NCBI GenBank assembly: GCA_947571115.1
Contig: CANOWW010000004.1
Coordinates: forward strand, 86,509 to 146,174
DNA: 59,666 nt
Reading direction: 5' to 3'
From: an uncultured Clostridium sp.
Lineage (GTDB): Bacteria; Bacillota; Clostridia; TANB77; CAG-508
Shown here piece after piece: positions 10,274-19,078 of this stretch. The translations under genes and the position numbers were made by a program. Under the pieces are notes generated by a model. The model saw nothing but the letters and a program-made list of their open reading frames with translations, was not told the DNA's origin and made no database searches. Within the stretch, counting starts at the first letter, position 1, and every line of letters begins with the position of its first letter.

Positions 10274-10492
10274 TTATTTTTTCACATTCAATCCCACTAA
10301 CACTATGGTAAACACAGCAATTACAATTCCATATAAAGTAGCGGTTATTTGGACTGCATTCCAAGCTCCTAGGCTCCACTCTGGATGCATGGAATATTCA
10401 TAGCAAACTTTCGGCAAATGAATTACCATAATAATGGTGGTCATGATGCTTCCCAAGCCAGCCAGAACCGACATTATTTTAAACTTATTCAT
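10274..10492 (-). CDS. Small membrane protein, two transmembrane helices
   Basis: 72 residues, ATG at 10492 after GGAGG. Hydrophobic segments occupy about residues 6-25 (MSVLAGLGSIMTTIIMVIHL) and 48-68. It is preceded by the hypothetical gene at 10505 and followed by pheS 28 bases on, so it belongs to the T-box operon. No family recognised. Confidence 0.6.
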   Translation of the reverse strand: MNKFKIMSVLAGLGSIMTTIIMVIHLPKVCYEYSMHPEWSLGAWNAVQITATLYGIVIAVFTIVLVGLNVKK

Positions 10493-10504
10493 AATATACC
10501 TCCT

Positions 10505-11101
10505 TTAATTTTTAATGTTCTTTAATCTTTCATATAACTTATTAACATTTTCTCTTGCTAACTCATCTTCTATCATTTTTTCTTTGGTTCTTCTTTGACA
10601 AAATCCTTCCAATTCTAATATTGCTTTATCTATATTTTCCTGATTAACTTTATCCTCACAAACTTTATTTGCTGTATTCATATAACCACATATCGCACAT
10701 GCTGTCATGGCTCTAAAATACGATTCTGTTGGAAGTTTAGAAGCTAAATACAATTTCATTGCCAAATCATCATTCATTTTTTGTGGATTTTTAAGAATAA
10801 TCTTCTCAGCTAAATAAATTCCATTTTCGCTTCCTGTTTTATATATTTTTTCATTTTCTGGAATGATAACTTCACACAAAATGTCTCCCCTAATTAACCA
10901 TCTAAAAATAAATTCATAAGTAGATAAGCAAAATCCCCCCATTTGAGTTATGTCTGTTGCTTCTAAATTTATTTTATGATCACATACAACTATTTCATTG
11001 ATTGGAAACCTGCGATCATCAGGATATTCTTTTTTGGTTTGAATAAATCTATAATATTTTTCATTTTTATCTGCTTCACATTCAAAGAACTTTCCTAACA
11101 C
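10505..11101 (-). CDS. Hypothetical protein of unknown family
   Basis: 198 residues if it starts at the GTG at 11101, which has AGAGGAG upstream; the open frame extends further but overlaps the preceding GNAT gene. The protein is mixed alpha/beta with no signal or membrane segment. A GGFCLSTYEF stretch and a Cys pair (CAICGYMNTANKVC) stand out. It lies in the Phe T-box operon between a GNAT gene and a small membrane protein. I do not recognise a function. Confidence 0.6.
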   Translation of the reverse strand: MLGKFFECEADKNEKYYRFIQTKKEYPDDRRFPINEIVVCDHKINLEATDITQMGGFCLSTYEFIFRWLIRGDILCEVIIPENEKIYKTGSENGIYLAEKIILKNPQKMNDDLAMKLYLASKLPTESYFRAMTACAICGYMNTANKVCEDKVNQENIDKAILELEGFCQRRTKEKMIEDELARENVNKLYERLKNIKN

Positions 11102-11117
11102 TAAAAATTTCTCCTCT

Positions 11118-11669
11118 CTATTTTTGAATTTCTTCCTCTTTTTCTTTTGGAAAAAATCTTCCAATATCTCTATAAATTGCTGTTTTCTCTCCAATGATTT
11201 CAGCACCAGTACTCAAATATGTCTGCATCGCCACATCATCTACTATTCCACATACTTCTAAATCTTTGATTCCCTTTTCATTCAGATATTGAAACATTAA
11301 CTTCATTAATAACGTTGCTTTCCCTTGCCTTCTATACTTTTGATCCACATATAAAGCAGTATCATGTCTTTCAAGCAAATTTCTATATTCACTTAATTCA
11401 TCAGGTAATTCTATGGCTCTAATTCCAGACATGATTAAACTTGCTGTACAATCCTCATATAAATTAGAACTTATATGTCCTACATAATCTTTTCCTTGCC
11501 TCAAAACAATCATAGCCATACTGATTGGTCTTCTAATATTATTAATTTTTATCCTCAAATTAGACTTATTATTTCTTTTTAAGTTTGTATTATTTTCCAA
11601 TGCTTCTTCTGCAAATTCTTTCTCAATTAAACAATACTCGTCTCCATTTTCCAATTTAATTTTATTCAT
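11118..11669 (-). CDS. GNAT family N-acetyltransferase
   Basis: 183 residues, ATG at 11669 after AGGAGG. The GNAT core is visible (ALYVDQKYRRQGKATLLMKLM, then VCGIVDDVAMQTYLSTGAEIIG). It is the first gene after the T-box terminator, whose hairpin ends about 50 bases upstream, so its expression should respond to uncharged tRNA-Phe. The substrate is unknown. Confidence 0.8.
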   Translation of the reverse strand: MNKIKLENGDEYCLIEKEFAEEALENNTNLKRNNKSNLRIKINNIRRPISMAMIVLRQGKDYVGHISSNLYEDCTASLIMSGIRAIELPDELSEYRNLLERHDTALYVDQKYRRQGKATLLMKLMFQYLNEKGIKDLEVCGIVDDVAMQTYLSTGAEIIGEKTAIYRDIGRFFPKEKEEEIQK

Positions 11670-11716
11670 TTGTTAAGTTCCTCCTCATTTTTACAATTAG
11701 AAATATTCTATCCAAC

Positions 11717-11960
11717 CAAAAAAGCACCTCATCCATAGGACGAAATGCTTCCGTGTTACCACCTAACTTCATTAAAAATAAATTTTAACCTCAATAGTTC
11801 TATCGTAACTACCGCTCATGCCTACTAAATTTTCAGCACAAGAACCTCAAAAGTGAAATTTCAACAAGTAATATTTTAAACAAACTTCCAGCCATGATTT
11901 GTTCTCTCTGAAAAATATTCTACTCATCTACTTTGCTTTTTCAAACGGTTTCTATTTTAT
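11717..11960 (-). promoter_or_regulatory. T-box leader, specifier UUC (phenylalanine)
   Basis: The T-box motif reads AGGTGGTAACACGG at about 11748-11763 and presents UGGU to the tRNA acceptor end. The terminator is a 12-bp stem (GCATTTCGTCC / GGATGAGGTGC, with wobble pairs) at about 11723-11749 followed by TTTTTT. Stem I starts with the AGTAGA and CAGAGAGAAC features and carries a GGCTGGAAG apical loop. The specifier sits just before ACTTTTGAG and reads TTC at 11855-11857, the Phe codon. The operon downstream contains pheS and pheT, which agrees with the specifier. Confidence 0.9.
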
Positions 11961-11966
11961 TTTTTA

Positions 11967-11995
11967 ATTATATCACTTTAAATTTTAAAATGCAA
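11967..11995 (-). promoter_or_regulatory. Sigma-A promoter of the T-box/pheST operon
   Basis: A -35 box TTGCAT (11990-11995) and a -10 box TATAAT (11967-11972) with a 17-bp spacer. The promoter lies inside the apparent C-terminal extension of the ArsC-like frame, which supports the earlier +1-frame stop at 12006. Confidence 0.8.
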
Positions 11996-12005
11996 GCATT
12001 TTTTA

Positions 12006-12375
12006 CTAGAAATTCCCTCCGAATTTTCTCTCTCCATTGTTCCTCACGAAATCCAACTAGCACAAAATCTTCTCCAATCAAGATTGGTCGTTTAATTAGC
12101 ATGCCATTGCTTGCCAATAATTGCAGTTTTTCTGCATCCGTCATTGAAGGCAATTTTTCTTTCAAGTTCATATTTTTATAAACCAAACCACTTGTATTAA
12201 AAAACTTTTTTACTTCTAAGTCACTTTTTTCAATCCATTCCTTTAATTCTTTCACGGTCGGCGTTTCTTCTACAATATGCCTTGCTTCAAAATTTACATT
12301 TTGATTTTCTAGCCACTTTTTGGCTTTTTGACAAGTGCTGCATTTCGGATATTCTATGAATAAATATGACATCAT
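12006..12375 (-). CDS. ArsC/Spx family thioredoxin-fold protein, C-terminus set by a +1 shift at CGG
   Basis: The protein begins MMSYLFIEYPKCSTCQKAKKW; the CSTC pair is the redox motif of the ArsC/Spx/YffB family, and RPILIGEDFVLVGFREEQW is the usual C-terminal signature. In the original frame it runs on for 16 residues of unrelated sequence to 11968, through the next operon's promoter. Skipping the C of the CGG at 12019-12021 gives ...EKIGGNF and a TAG at 12006, a 122-residue protein, which is the normal family length. The gene lies 6 bases after the desulfoferrodoxin gene, in the guaB-guaA operon. It may be an oxidative stress regulator or reductase; arsenate reduction is not proven. Confidence 0.8.
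12019..12021 (-). other. +1 recoding site at CGG (ArsC/Spx-like gene)
   Basis: The context is AAA ATT CGG AGG GAA. Skipping the C gives ATT GGA GGG AAT TTC TAG, a compact natural end. This site is less certain than the others because the original frame also stays open, for 16 more codons. Confidence 0.7.
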
Positions 12376-12381
12376 TTCTCC

Positions 12382-12762
12382 TTATTTTACCTCTGCTTCC
12401 CACAAACCATGTTTGTTACAATACGCATACAATTTTGAATTTGGAATATAAGGCAAATGCGCCTCAGCATTTTGCTCTGGATACAATGACACAAAATACT
12501 CTTGATTTTCAGAAACAAGTGCAATCCACTCAATAAAATGCTCTTTTTCCATCACATGGCTCACTGTTACAAAAATACCATCATCCATTTTTTCAAACGT
12601 TGGAACATGCTTTTCAAATGCTGCATCTACTGAATTTGGCACCAATGTTTCCATTGGCTCGCCGCAGCAAACAATGCCACATCCCTCACATTTGCAATCC
12701 TCTATGACACGCACCAACGCACCACACTTCTTACATTTTTTAATCACTAATTCTCTTTTCAT
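12382..12762 (-). CDS. Desulfoferrodoxin / superoxide reductase
   Basis: 126 residues from the ATG at 12762 (GAGGA upstream); the longer open frame overlaps guaA and is rejected. An N-terminal rubredoxin-like Cys4 site is visible (CKKCG...CGIVCCG). The iron site of superoxide reductase is covered by EKHVPTFE, VSHVMEKEHFIEWI and CNKHGLW. It reduces superoxide to hydrogen peroxide without releasing oxygen, a common defence in anaerobes. It sits between guaA and the ArsC/Spx-like gene, giving a small redox-defence pair at the end of the gua operon. Confidence 0.93.
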   Translation of the reverse strand: MKRELVIKKCKKCGALVRVIEDCKCEGCGIVCCGEPMETLVPNSVDAAFEKHVPTFEKMDDGIFVTVSHVMEKEHFIEWIALVSENQEYFVSLYPEQNAEAHLPYIPNSKLYAYCNKHGLWEAEVK

Positions 12763-12781
12763 AATTTTATCCTCCTCAAAT

Positions 12782-14317
12782 TTATTCCCACTCAATCGTT
12801 GCTGGTGGTTTTCCTGTAATATCATACACCACACGGTTCACGTGCTCGACTTCATTCACAATTCTGTTTGACACCTTTTCCAAAACATCGTATGGAATTT
12901 TGCTCCATTCAGCTGTCATAAAATCAATGGTTGAAACTGCACGAAGCGCAATTGTGTAGTCATATGTTCTCTCGTCTCCCATGACACCAACACTCTTCAA
13001 ATTTGTCAAAACCGCAAAATACTGATTAATTTCTCTATCCAATCTAGCATTTGCAATTTCTTCTCTAAATATACTATCTGCATTCTTCAAAATCGTCAAT
13101 TTGTCGTCTGTGATGTCTCCAATCACACGAATGGCAAGCCCCGGCCCCGGAAATGGCTGACGATACACCAAAAACTCTGGCAAGCCTAACTCCAAACCAA
13201 CAGCGCGCACCTCATCTTTAAACAAATCACGAAGTGGCTCAATGATTTCTTTAAAATCCACACAATCAGGAAGTCCGCCAACATTATGATGACTTTTAAT
13301 TTTAGAACTGCTGCCAAATCCGCTTTCAATCACATCTGGGTAAATTGTTCCCTGCACTAAATAATCAACTGCGCCGATTTTTTTGGCTTCTTCCTCAAAA
13401 ACACGAATAAACTCTTCCCCAATAATTTTTCGTTTTTGCTCCGGTTCTGTCACACTTGCAAGTTTGCTTAGGAAACGCTCTTTGGCATCTACTTTGACAA
13501 AATTCACATCAAAATTTTTCGTAAATACTTCTTCTACCTCTTCTGCTTCATTTTTGCGAAGCAAACCATGGTCCACAAAAATACAAGTTAACTTTTTACC
13601 AATGGCTTTATTGATTAAAGCTGCTGCAACAGAAGAATCAACGCCACCAGAAAGCGCACAAAGCACTTTGCCATCTCCTACTTTTTCTTTGATATTTTGA
13701 ATGGTTTCTTCTGCAAAAGCATTCATTTTCCAGTCGCCTTGGCAACCACAAATCGCAAAAACAAAATTTCTAATCACTTGAATTCCATTGCTCGATAAAT
13801 TGACTTCTGGATGAAACTGAATGCCATACAGATTTTTTTGCGCATTTTCCATGGCCGCATTGGGGCAATCTTCCGTTGAGCCAATATTCTCAAAACCTTC
13901 TGGTAAGCTTGCAACAAAATCTGTATGTGTCATTAAAAAATTGTTTGTTTCGCCAAAAGTATTAAATAACTTTGACGTATTGTTGATTTTCACATCCATG
14001 ACGCCATATTCACGCTTTTCGGCTCTTTGCACTTTGCCACCAAAAATATGTGTCATGAGTTGCATGCCATAGCAAATTCCCAGAATGGGAATGCCTAATT
14101 CAAAGATTTCTTCGTCTACACGAGGGGCACCTTCTGCATATACACTCGCAGGTCCACCTGTAAAAATAATGCCTTTTGGTGCCTTTTCTTTAATTTTATC
14201 CATCGAAATCGAAAAAGGCACAATTTCAGAATACACATTACATTCTCGCACTCTTCGCGCAATCAATTGATTATACTGCCCCCCAAAATCCAAAATTAAA
14301 ATTTTTTCTTTGTTCAT
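12782..14317 (-). CDS. guaA: GMP synthase (glutamine-hydrolysing)
   Basis: 511 residues, full length. The N-terminal class I glutamine amidotransferase has the nucleophile in GICYGMQ and the partner motif GIQFHPEV. The ATP pyrophosphatase domain has [10 protein letters not shown], and the C-terminal dimerisation domain ends KPPATIEWE. It converts XMP to GMP. It follows guaB by 14 bases, so the two last steps of GMP synthesis are co-transcribed. Confidence 0.98.
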   Translation of the reverse strand: MNKEKILILDFGGQYNQLIARRVRECNVYSEIVPFSISMDKIKEKAPKGIIFTGGPASVYAEGAPRVDEEIFELGIPILGICYGMQLMTHIFGGKVQRAEKREYGVMDVKINNTSKLFNTFGETNNFLMTHTDFVASLPEGFENIGSTEDCPNAAMENAQKNLYGIQFHPEVNLSSNGIQVIRNFVFAICGCQGDWKMNAFAEETIQNIKEKVGDGKVLCALSGGVDSSVAAALINKAIGKKLTCIFVDHGLLRKNEAEEVEEVFTKNFDVNFVKVDAKERFLSKLASVTEPEQKRKIIGEEFIRVFEEEAKKIGAVDYLVQGTIYPDVIESGFGSSSKIKSHHNVGGLPDCVDFKEIIEPLRDLFKDEVRAVGLELGLPEFLVYRQPFPGPGLAIRVIGDITDDKLTILKNADSIFREEIANARLDREINQYFAVLTNLKSVGVMGDERTYDYTIALRAVSTIDFMTAEWSKIPYDVLEKVSNRIVNEVEHVNRVVYDITGKPPATIEWE

Positions 14318-14331
14318 AAATTACTCCTATT

Positions 14332-15843
14332 TTAATTATTTTCTCCATTATCAACATCTTTCAAAATAACATCATGGGCGCCACCTTCTCGAATGCTGAC
14401 ATTGGAAACCAGAACTAGCCTTGCTTTTTCGTGCAATTCTGGAATAGTAATGGCTCCACAATTGCACATGGTTGATTTAATTTTGCTAACTGTAATTGCC
14501 AAATTATCTTTCAAAGAACCCGCATAAGGAATATACGAATCCACGCCTTCCTCAAATGCCAATTTTTTCTTAGTTGGATCTTCCAAATAACGCTCCCAAT
14601 TACGCGCACGGTTAGAACCTTCGCCCCAATATTCCTTCACAAAATTTCCGTTTCGCTTTACTTTGCGTGAAGGACTTTCGTCAAATCTAGCAAAATAACG
14701 TCCCATCATAACAAAATCAGCTCCCATTGCTAAAGCAAGCGTAATGTGATAATCATGTACAATTCCGCCATCTGCACAAATCGGAATATAAATACCTGTT
14801 CTTTCAAAATATTCATCACGTGCTTCCACCACATCCATCACAGCGCTAGCCTGTCCACGACCAATACCTTTTGTCTCACGGGTAATGCAAATCGAACCGC
14901 CACCAACACCGACTTTAATAAAATCAGCACCTGCGTCTGCCAAGTAATAAAACCCTTCTTTATCAACTACATTTCCTGCCCCAATTTTGACACTATCTCC
15001 ATAATTTTGGCGAACCCAATCAATCGTGTTTTTTTGCCAAACTGAATAGCCATCTGAAGAGTCCATACAAACCATATCAACACCAGCTTCTACAAGTGCT
15101 GGAATTCTTTGCTCATAATCTCTTGTGTTAATTCCAGCACCAACAATGTAACTTTTATTTTCATCCAAAAAGGAATCTGGATTGTTTTTTCGGTCCTCAT
15201 AATCCTTGCGAAAAACAAGATGTGCTAGGTTGTCATTTTCATCTAAAATTGGCAAACAGCTGATTTTATGTTCCCAAATCATATCATTTGCTTCTGATAA
15301 ACTAATTCCTTTTTTGCCAAAGACCAACTTTTCCTTTGGCACCATATATTGGTCCACTGGCTCATCTAAATTAACCCTTGAAATGCGGTAATCTTTGTCA
15401 GTTACCAGTCCTAAAAATTTTCCATTTGGCGTACCATCTTCTGTTACCATAACCGTAGAATGACCTGTTTGTTCTACAAGTGCGATGACTTCACGAATGG
15501 GTGTACCACTTTTTACGTTAGAATCACTGTTAATAAAACCTGCCTTATGGCGTTTCACATTTCTTACCATTTGCGCTTGTGCTTCAATGGATTGTGCTCC
15601 AAAAATAAAAGAGCAACCGCCTTCACGTGCCAACGCTATTGCCATCTCTTCGCCAGACACAGCTTGCATAATCGCAGACACAAAAGGTACGTTTGCTTCA
15701 TACTTTGAATTTTCTCCTTTTTTAAATTTCACAAGTGGTGTTTTCAAAGAAACATTGCTTGGAATGCATCTTTCGTCTGTTAAATTTGGTAATAAAAGAT
15801 ATTCGTTAAATGTTCTTGATACATCTGATAAAACTTTTGCCAT
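14332..15843 (-). CDS. guaB: IMP dehydrogenase
   Basis: 503 residues. The catalytic loop is visible as [12 protein letters not shown] (Cys nucleophile) and the phosphate-binding region as [26 protein letters not shown] pair of CBS domains is inserted around residues 95-220 ([33 protein letters not shown]). It oxidises IMP to XMP. The ATG at 15843 follows AAGGAGG, with its own sigma-A promoter at 15895-15924. Confidence 0.97.
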   Translation of the reverse strand: MAKVLSDVSRTFNEYLLLPNLTDERCIPSNVSLKTPLVKFKKGENSKYEANVPFVSAIMQAVSGEEMAIALAREGGCSFIFGAQSIEAQAQMVRNVKRHKAGFINSDSNVKSGTPIREVIALVEQTGHSTVMVTEDGTPNGKFLGLVTDKDYRISRVNLDEPVDQYMVPKEKLVFGKKGISLSEANDMIWEHKISCLPILDENDNLAHLVFRKDYEDRKNNPDSFLDENKSYIVGAGINTRDYEQRIPALVEAGVDMVCMDSSDGYSVWQKNTIDWVRQNYGDSVKIGAGNVVDKEGFYYLADAGADFIKVGVGGGSICITRETKGIGRGQASAVMDVVEARDEYFERTGIYIPICADGGIVHDYHITLALAMGADFVMMGRYFARFDESPSRKVKRNGNFVKEYWGEGSNRARNWERYLEDPTKKKLAFEEGVDSYIPYAGSLKDNLAITVSKIKSTMCNCGAITIPELHEKARLVLVSNVSIREGGAHDVILKDVDNGENN

Positions 15844-15894
15844 TTTTTAAATCCTCCTTTTTATTTCTATTTCACGTTTTTATGATATTTTTAT

Positions 15895-15924
15895 ATTATA
15901 CTATAAATCAACATAAAAAGTCAA
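15895..15924 (-). promoter_or_regulatory. guaB: Sigma-A promoter of guaB
   Basis: A -35 box TTGACT (15919-15924), 18-bp spacer and -10 box TATAAT (15895-15900), about 50 bases before the guaB start. No purine riboswitch fits in the short leader. Confidence 0.75.
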
Positions 15925-15939
15925 CAACAAATTTTAATT

Positions 15940-16428
15940 TTATCGACTTTTAAAATAATAACCGTTTTTTTGCAAATCATAAGAACTGCTATCTGACAAG
16001 TTATAATATAGATTATTATCTGGGTTATAGTAATAAATTTCATACCCATTTCGGTTTACTTTTGAAGTGTCCCCTATTTTTAAACTATCATCCAAATTTA
16101 TCACAATATCGTTTTTTAAGTCATATGTTGCGGCTGCTGCAAATGTGTAAACCGTTCCTTCGATTTCTACTTTTTTTCCTGTTCCGACTGACCACAATTG
16201 TTCCTTTGTATAAATCGGAAGATTAGTCGTAGCATTGGAAATTTTTTGCTGATAAAGCGCTTGCTCTTCCCCTTCTGTATAATATTTTTCTTTTATCAAC
16301 TCCACAGACTCTGTTTGCGTTTGTGCTCTTCTAGAAGCAATGGTATAAATCCCAACAATCGTTAACAAGAAAAATAGCATTGTTACTACAACAAAAACTG
16401 AAATCGCACCATTTTGATTTTTTTTCAT
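15940..16428 (-). CDS. Pilin-like single-span surface protein
   Basis: 162 residues. A short basic leader ending NG is followed by a 24-residue hydrophobic helix (AISVFVVVTMLFFLLTIVGI) and a polar, helical, then tyrosine- and asparagine-rich domain (YEIYYYNPDNNLYYN). This layout resembles type IV pilin-like or TadE/F-like proteins cleaved after Gly. It lies 153 bases downstream of the larger pilin-like gene. No closer family assignment is possible by eye. Confidence 0.6.
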   Translation of the reverse strand: MKKNQNGAISVFVVVTMLFFLLTIVGIYTIASRRAQTQTESVELIKEKYYTEGEEQALYQQKISNATTNLPIYTKEQLWSVGTGKKVEIEGTVYTFAAAATYDLKNDIVINLDDSLKIGDTSKVNRNGYEIYYYNPDNNLYYNLSDSSSYDLQKNGYYFKSR

Positions 16429-16581
16429 AGTTCCTCCTCTTACGTAAAATTCTACATTTTTATTTTATCTCTATTTTTCCAATTTGTCTATCTTTTTTGA
16501 GAAAAAAATGAATTTTTTTACTAATTATTGATGAAAAAAATTTAAAAGAGAGGATAAATTCTCCTCTCAGCATCTAAATCT

Positions 16582-17893
16582 TTATTCACTTAAATCCCAA
16601 ACCGTTCCATTCCAGTTCATTTTTGCATTGGCAGGTAACTTCACAAGTGGGCGGATACCATAACTCGTATTGCTAAAGTTAATATTATATACATTACCAT
16701 TGTTGGATACACGCCATACACCTCCTGTATCAGCTGAAAATGTTGATGATAGCCAATATGCACTTGCGTTAGATGTGTTTATAATAATATATGGTGCAAC
16801 TTGCTCTGAAACAGTAAAAGAAGAGTCATTACCTAAATCACTTGAATGTGAAGTCCCATATTTTGCATTATAACTTTGTACAAATTGTGGTTTAGTTGGT
16901 CCACCAGTAGCCGTTGCTCCACTCAAACCACTTGCATACGCGCTCCAGTTTGATTCATTTGTTAACCAATTTACTAATCCATCTCGGCTGTTTCCCTTTA
17001 CACAATAATCATTTCCTTCTACTTTTGCTACATCACTTGTGACTGTCATTCCACTATTATGCACATAATCACTTGCTATCAAATACACATTACTCCCATC
17101 ATTCAAGAATACTTTCCAATCACTCACGCCATTGGCAGAATAATTGACATTATCTCCATAATATTCTGCTTTAATTGCTGCTGTTCCAGCTAACGTTTCC
17201 CACACAGCATATAGCGTCACGCTTTGGCTCCCCATGGTAAAACTTCCTGAATTTGTATATTCTGGCGTTGTTGCTGTGCTGCTTATCGCCCAGCCCAAGA
17301 AATTCGCTCCTTTTTTGGTTGGTTTTGTCGTAAAGTCAACACTTACACTTTCTCCTGCTGCATATTTTTTGCTAGCTGGCACACCTTGTCCGCCATTTGC
17401 ATTGTATGAAACTGTGTATTTCGTCACAATTTGATTGCCACTTAACTCGCCATCAATTGTCACAGTTCCGTCTGAATTGAATGTTCCTATTTCCAAACCT
17501 TCGTAACTCAATTTTCCACTTTCGTCACATGAAACTTCTGCCCCGTTAGAAAGTTCTACACCTTTTTGTAATTCTGCTTTGACGTACTCATTCGCACTTG
17601 CAAAATTGTTGTCTGTCATGTAGTAATCCATTTGCAATTCTGCAATTTTTAATTCAATTTCTTCCTTAATTTGCGCCATATTGTTCACATCCACAGCCTT
17701 TTGAGCTCGTCCTAAAATGCCATTGCTACCGTGCCACAAGATTAATTGACACACCTGCCAATATTAACAACACAATGATTGTAATCACAAGTGCAACTAA
17801 TGTGATACCCCTGTTATTCGTCTTTTCTGTTATCCAACTTAACTTACCTTCCATCTTTTGTTTCCTTTCATCAATTTTTAGATCTTTTTGCAT
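16582..17893 (-). CDS. Type IV pilin-like protein with InlB-type repeat, read through a +1 shift at CGG
   Basis: The likely start is the ATG at 17893 (AGGAGG 17903-17908); the ATG at 17854 is an alternative with a weaker AAAGGA. A class III-type prepilin helix follows (NNRGITLVALVITIIVLLIL). The original frame then meets CGG and, immediately after, TAG. Skipping the C gives NLVAGSNGILGRAQKAVDVN, the classic continuation of clostridial pilins. The rest contains a Listeria-Bacteroides (InlB B) repeat (YTVSYNANGGQG...FLGWAISS...VTLYAVWE) and a C-terminal domain rich in Gly, Ser and Asn. About 436 residues. It overlaps the ribbon-helix-helix gene by 23 bases, which suggests coupled translation. 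Probably a surface fibre or pseudopilin. Confidence 0.85.
17729..17731 (-). other. +1 recoding site at CGG followed directly by TAG (pilin-like gene)
   Basis: The context is CTT GTG GCA CGG TAG CAA. In the original frame the protein ends one codon after CGG. Skipping the C gives GCA GGT AGC AAT GGC ATT (A-G-S-N-G-I), a standard pilin continuation. Confidence 0.88.
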
Positions 17894-18098
17894 CCTTTGT
17901 TCTCCTCCTTTTTCGAATTTTAATGTCTTTTTTGGTATTATTTAATGAAAATTCTATACACCTAATAATTAATGCATTTAAACTGATGTTTTCATTCTGC
18001 GCAATCGTCGCCAGCTCCTCTTTTGTTCTATGTGCCACTCTTAGTGTTATGCGTTCTAATTCACTATCTGCAAGCTTTTGAGGATCAAATTTTTCCAA
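17871..18098 (-). CDS. Ribbon-helix-helix (Arc/HicB-type) DNA-binding protein
   Basis: 75 residues. The core ERITLRVAHRTKEELATIAQNE followed by ISLNALIIRCIEFSL is the beta-strand plus two-helix RHH pattern. The tail is very basic (KIRKRRRTKDAKRSKN). It directly precedes and overlaps the pilin-like gene, so it may regulate that operon. No toxin partner is visible, so an antitoxin role has no support. Confidence 0.75.
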   Translation of the reverse strand: MEKFDPQKLADSELERITLRVAHRTKEELATIAQNENISLNALIIRCIEFSLNNTKKDIKIRKRRRTKDAKRSKN

Positions 18099-18170
18099 TA
18101 TAACACCCCCTGTTTGACATCGCTAGGATTATTCTACACAAAAATGGAAAAAATTATAAGTTGTCAAAAT

Positions 18171-18199
18171 AAATGACGCCATTCTCTCTGACGTCATTT
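18171..18199 (-). terminator. Hairpin between spoVS and the RHH gene
   Basis: An 8-bp perfect stem AAATGACG/CGTCATTT with a 13-nt loop lies 49 bases after the spoVS stop. The T-run that follows is weak, so efficiency is uncertain. Confidence 0.5.
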
Positions 18200-18247
18200 T
18201 ATATGATGTATAAAAAGTGAAAACTTTTTACTTGGAAATATTTACTT

Positions 18248-18511
18248 TTATTTTCTTGATTCTATAATTAGCTTTATCCCTGTTCTGTCTTCTCCTTCGA
18301 CTTGAACTTCGGCAAAAGCTGGTATACAAACTAAATCTACACCTGCTGGTGCGACAAAACCTCTTGCAATAGCTACCGCTTTAATCGCTTGATTTAATGC
18401 TCCTGCTCCTATTGCTTGCATTTCTGCTCTTGTGCTCTCCTTCACTAATCCAGCGATTGCTCCAGCCACTGAATTTGGGTTTGATTTTGATGAAATTTTT
18501 AAAACTTCCAT
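18248..18511 (-). CDS. spoVS: Stage V sporulation protein S
   Basis: 87 residues beginning MEVLKISSKSNPNSVAGAIAG, with AIGAGALNQAIKAVAIARGF and an end IKLIIESRK, all characteristic of SpoVS. In Bacillus it acts in septation and spore-coat completion. The length is normal. It indicates a spore-forming lineage together with the SASP at 26994. Confidence 0.97.
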   Translation of the reverse strand: MEVLKISSKSNPNSVAGAIAGLVKESTRAEMQAIGAGALNQAIKAVAIARGFVAPAGVDLVCIPAFAEVQVEGEDRTGIKLIIESRK

Positions 18512-18829
18512 TTTTTTCCTCCTATTATTTTATTTTTTCTTGTGTTTGCGTGAAAATTTTTGTTTTCACACTTTCAAAAGCATAAAAAACTTTTTATATC
18601 TTTTGAACAAAAATATCTTATATTAAATTCTATTCGTTGTCCAGAGAAAAAGAACAATTTTTCCCAGTTTCGTGTGCCACACTTCGACACTATTTTCAAT
18701 ATTTTCAAAATATTTTGTCATAATTTGTCGAATAATGTTTACATTTGTATTTTTATACATGAAAAATATTTTGACTAAAAATAAAAAAACGGTTCATACT
18801 AATTTTATAACAGAAATGGAGGTCAAATT
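18512..18829. promoter_or_regulatory. Divergent intergenic region, spoVS and DUF1540
   Basis: 318 bases of very AT-rich sequence with no credible gene. On the plus strand TTGACT (18770-18775) and CATACT about 18 bases on could serve the DUF1540 gene. No clear spoVS promoter can be assigned by eye. Confidence 0.45.
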
Positions 18830-19003
18830 ATGGAAGAAAAAAATCAAAGAATTAATTGTACAGTAGAAAGCTGTAAATATCATAATTATAATCACAACGT
18901 TTGCCAATTACAACAAATCGAGGTTCAGGCTTGCCAAAATTGCTCTACGGGAACCCCTCAAGATGAATCTATGTGTGGTAATTACTGCTGCAAATGTGAA
19001 TAA
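18830..19003 (+). CDS. DUF1540 domain protein (small Cys-rich)
   Basis: 57 residues, ATG at 18830 after GGAGG. The cysteine pattern fits DUF1540: INCTVESCKYHNYNHNVC, then ACQNCST and CGNYCCKCE. Such small proteins are common in spore-formers and are thought to bind metal; the function is unknown. It is one of the few plus-strand genes and has a strong terminator at 19021-19078. No CGG codon. Confidence 0.87.
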   Translation: MEEKNQRINCTVESCKYHNYNHNVCQLQQIEVQACQNCSTGTPQDESMCGNYCCKCE

Positions 19004-19020
19004 GCAAAATACAAATTAAG

Positions 19021-19078
19021 AGGCTGTAAAAAACTCTAACTTCTCATGTAATCTACTAAGTTTTTTACAGCCCCTTTT
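19021..19078. terminator. Bidirectional terminator
   Basis: Arms AGGCTGTAAAAAACT (19021-19035) and its complement at about 19059-19073, followed by TTTTT on the plus strand. It lies between convergent genes (DUF1540 and the WG-repeat protein). Confidence 0.85.

Noticed and set aside
11968..12005. C-terminal extension of the ArsC/Spx-like protein in the original frame
   Set aside because: It runs through a clear promoter, has no family similarity, and the +1 frame gives a normal end.
17729..17734. Stop-codon readthrough at the TAG after CGG in the pilin-like gene
   Set aside because: The downstream coding frame is +1, not the original one, so suppression of TAG would not give the pilin sequence.
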